A stretch of DNA of 22,950 nt from a virus. Position numbers and translations under genes: made by a program. The stretch lies in IMG/VR virus record IMGVR_UViG_3300022885_000080, positions 1 to 22,950 of that record; one strand, 5' to 3'. Shown piece by piece: positions 21,993-22,950 of this stretch (positions within the stretch are counted from its first letter, which is position 1; each line of letters starts with the position of its first letter). The notes beneath the pieces were generated by a model. The model worked only from the letters and a program-made list of their open reading frames with translations. It had not been told where the DNA came from and did no database searches.

Positions 21993-22043
21993 GTACTAAT
22001 TTAAATTATTTTTATATTATAGCATTATTGTTGAAAATAATCC

Positions 22044-22072
22044 TTGACAAAAGGTGAAAGTGGGTGTATAAT
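22044..22072 (+). promoter_or_regulatory. Consensus sigma70 promoter firing rightward, away from the operon
   Basis: TTGACA (22044-22049), 17-base spacer, TATAAT (22067-22072): a perfect consensus. It shares TTGACAAAAG, a 10-base gap and GTGTATA(A/C)TAG with the minus-strand promoter 52 bases away, so the two look like inverted copies of one element. No plus-strand gene lies downstream in the window. Confidence 0.85.
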
Positions 22073-22087
22073 AGTATTAACAATACT
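22073..22087. promoter_or_regulatory. Perfect inverted repeat at the start site of the plus-strand promoter (operator candidate)
   Basis: AGTATT-AAC-AATACT directly follows the -10 box and spans the expected start near 22079. Because one arm lies in the untranscribed discriminator, it would act as DNA, for example as a repressor or activator site, rather than as an RNA hairpin. Confidence 0.5.
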
Positions 22088-22132
22088 CAGGGGGGGTTAT
22101 ATACATATAGTATCCATAAATATCCATACCCC

Positions 22133-22148
22133 CTAGGGTATACCCTAG
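22133..22148. repeat. Perfect 16-bp palindrome CTAGGGTATACCCTAG
   Basis: The sequence equals its own reverse complement. In RNA it folds as a 6-bp stem with a UAUA loop. CCCTAGTA recurs nearby at 22143, 22180 and 22293, so the half-site itself is repeated in the intergenic region. Confidence 0.7.
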
Positions 22149-22460
22149 TATCTTGTCGGGAGATATACAGAATATTAACCCCTAGTATATAGCCACAGGG
22201 TGGTTTACAGGGGAATTAGGGATTTTAGTATGAGTGTATATGTATATATGTACAGCCCCCCCTAGCACCCTGCATACCCCCCTGAATAATATCCCTAGTA
22301 AGTACCTTGAGAAATTACTGGGTATATTTTTGGTTTATTACTGGGGGAATATTGTGGTTTCGTTTGGTGAGAGTTAGGGGGGTGTTAAAATTTTGTAAGT
22401 GTTAGCCTAGTTGCTACCCACATATTAACCCTGATATGAATTGAGACAGTACCTAGTTAA

Positions 22461-22484
22461 ATCATAGTAGTATGATAATCATAC
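22461..22484. repeat. Three alternating ATCATA/TATGAT half-sites
   Basis: ATCATA (22461-22466), GTAG, then GTATGATAATCATAC (22470-22484), itself a 15-bp palindrome about a central A. The middle half-site can pair with either neighbour. This is the pattern expected of cooperative operator sites or of two alternative hairpins. Confidence 0.55.
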
Positions 22485-22514
22485 CGAGATTAGAGCTGTA
22501 TTTTAATAACGCCC

Positions 22515-22555
22515 AAAAAAAAACCCTCATACAAAATTAATTGCATAAGGGTTTT
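22515..22555 (-). terminator. Intrinsic terminator of the right-edge gene (possibly bidirectional)
   Basis: Reading the minus strand, a 13-bp stem (22543-22555 with 22520-22532, containing CCC/GGG) with a 10-base loop is followed by a run of T (nine Ts including the stem base, 22515-22523). It lies 31 bases beyond the stop at 22586. In the other direction the stem has a C-A mismatch and a weaker TTTTAATTT tail. Confidence 0.88.
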
Positions 22556-22585
22556 AATTTGATTTGTAATTGTTCGATTGTTTAT

Positions 22586-22950
22586 TTATTGATTAACTGC
22601 TTTCTTAATACTGCCGTCTATCTGTAAATTTTGTTCACAGTAGTCGTAAGTATTTCTCACTAACTCACTTGATAACAATTGTTTAATATTTAAAATATCT
22701 TCAATTGCTTGTTCACTTAACAAACTAAAAAACTGCTCGTACTTTTTGTTTTTAGCTAACTCAATAACATGAGATAAGTCCTTAACAAAATTACTTGCTG
22801 ATGTTTTTATATTTGATTTATTGCCTTTGCTACCATTACTTGACGCAGTACCGTTGAAACGCTTCCACATCTCATCAATGGCAGTTGTATTAACAGGAAT
22901 TAAAGTTGTTTCTTTGTTAGGCTCACTAACAAATTTCGCTTTAATTCGCT
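22586..22950 (-). CDS. Unrecognised gene, C-terminal 121 residues (5' end outside window)
   Basis: The frame is open from the right edge to TAA at 22586. An internal ATG at 22870 would give 94 residues. The upstream codons (RIKAKFVSEPNKETTLIPVN, then TTAIDEMW) look equally protein-like, so the true start is probably outside. The visible part is polar, then helical: ASNFVKDLSHVIELAKNKKY, EQFFSLLSEQAIEDILNIKQ, and it ends with DGSIKKAVNQ. No motif is recognised. It is the last gene of the preceding transcription unit, ended by the terminator at 22515-22555, and so likely belongs to an earlier-expressed module than the structural block. Confidence 0.75.
   Translation of the reverse strand, partial: RIKAKFVSEPNKETTLIPVNTTAIDEMWKRFNGTASSNGSKGNKSNIKTSASNFVKDLSHVIELAKNKKYEQFFSLLSEQAIEDILNIKQLLSSELVRNTYDYCEQNLQIDGSIKKAVNQ

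Larger units (their letters stand above)
22079..22558 (+). ncRNA. Putative structured non-coding RNA of about 480 nt
   Basis: The stretch downstream of the plus-strand promoter has no reading frame worth calling in either direction. It contains G-runs and C-runs that pair over long range: 22089-22098 with 22254-22263 (10 bp, G7 with C7) and 22274-22285 with 22374-22385 (12 bp, C6 with G6). Three G-U pairs in these helices are valid only in a plus-strand RNA and would be A-C on the other strand. Smaller hairpins lie inside (22133-22148) and near the end (22461-22476). The hairpin at 22520-22555 could end the transcript, though its U-tract suits the minus strand better. No known RNA family is recognised; existence as a transcript is inference. 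The segment could instead hold a packaging site or replication origin. Confidence 0.45.

Noticed and set aside
22195-22222. G-quadruplex around GGGTGG...GGGG...GGG
   Set aside because: Only three runs of three or more Gs are close together, with a weak fourth; long-range G-C pairing explains the runs better.
22472-22537. 21-codon plus-strand frame at the 3' end of the proposed RNA
   Set aside because: It has no ribosome site, runs through the A9 tract and hairpin, and has no protein-like features.

Overview
The window looks like the structural half of an AT-rich, short-tailed marine phage (podovirus). It holds DNA packaging, portal, scaffold, major capsid and tail-nozzle genes, followed by fibre genes. 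No tail tube, sheath or tape-measure gene is visible. The style of the fibre and small structural proteins matches phages of oceanic bacteria, plausibly of SAR11-like or other alphaproteobacterial hosts. The host is an inference; no host-derived gene is present. No phage RNA polymerase, integrase, lysis gene or tRNA was seen, but only part of the genome is here.

All supported genes lie on the minus strand, so biological order runs from high to low coordinates. At the right edge is the 3' end of an unrecognised gene (22586-22950), closed by a textbook intrinsic terminator. A 760-base gap without genes follows (21826-22585). It holds two back-to-back consensus sigma70-type promoters. One (-35 at 21987-21992) fires leftward into the packaging/structural operon. 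The other (-35 at 22044-22049) fires rightward into about 440 bases of non-coding, palindrome-rich sequence that I propose is a structured RNA.

Packaging and head block (21825 to 10518): a lysine-rich protein, TerS, several small proteins, a small putative helix-turn-helix protein overlapping TerL, TerL, five small proteins, portal, a 451-aa virion protein, a 185-aa protein, scaffold, major capsid protein and a probable capsid decoration protein. Genes are tightly packed, often with TAATG or short overlaps, which suggests translational coupling.

Tail block (10446 to 1): two small coiled-coil proteins, a tail adaptor carrying an inserted jelly-roll-like domain, a tail-nozzle/stabilisation protein, a repeat-containing fibre, a small structural protein, three tandem paralogous fibres that each carry exactly six kelch-like repeats (predicted six-bladed propellers), two genes that could assist fibre assembly, a 40-aa basic protein, and the N-terminal part of an Ala/Thr-rich probable virion protein running off the left edge.

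The best candidates for something undescribed are the divergent promoter pair with its putative structured RNA, the triplicated six-repeat propeller fibres, the domain insertion in the tail adaptor, and a YSNEHP motif shared by three small proteins of the packaging block.
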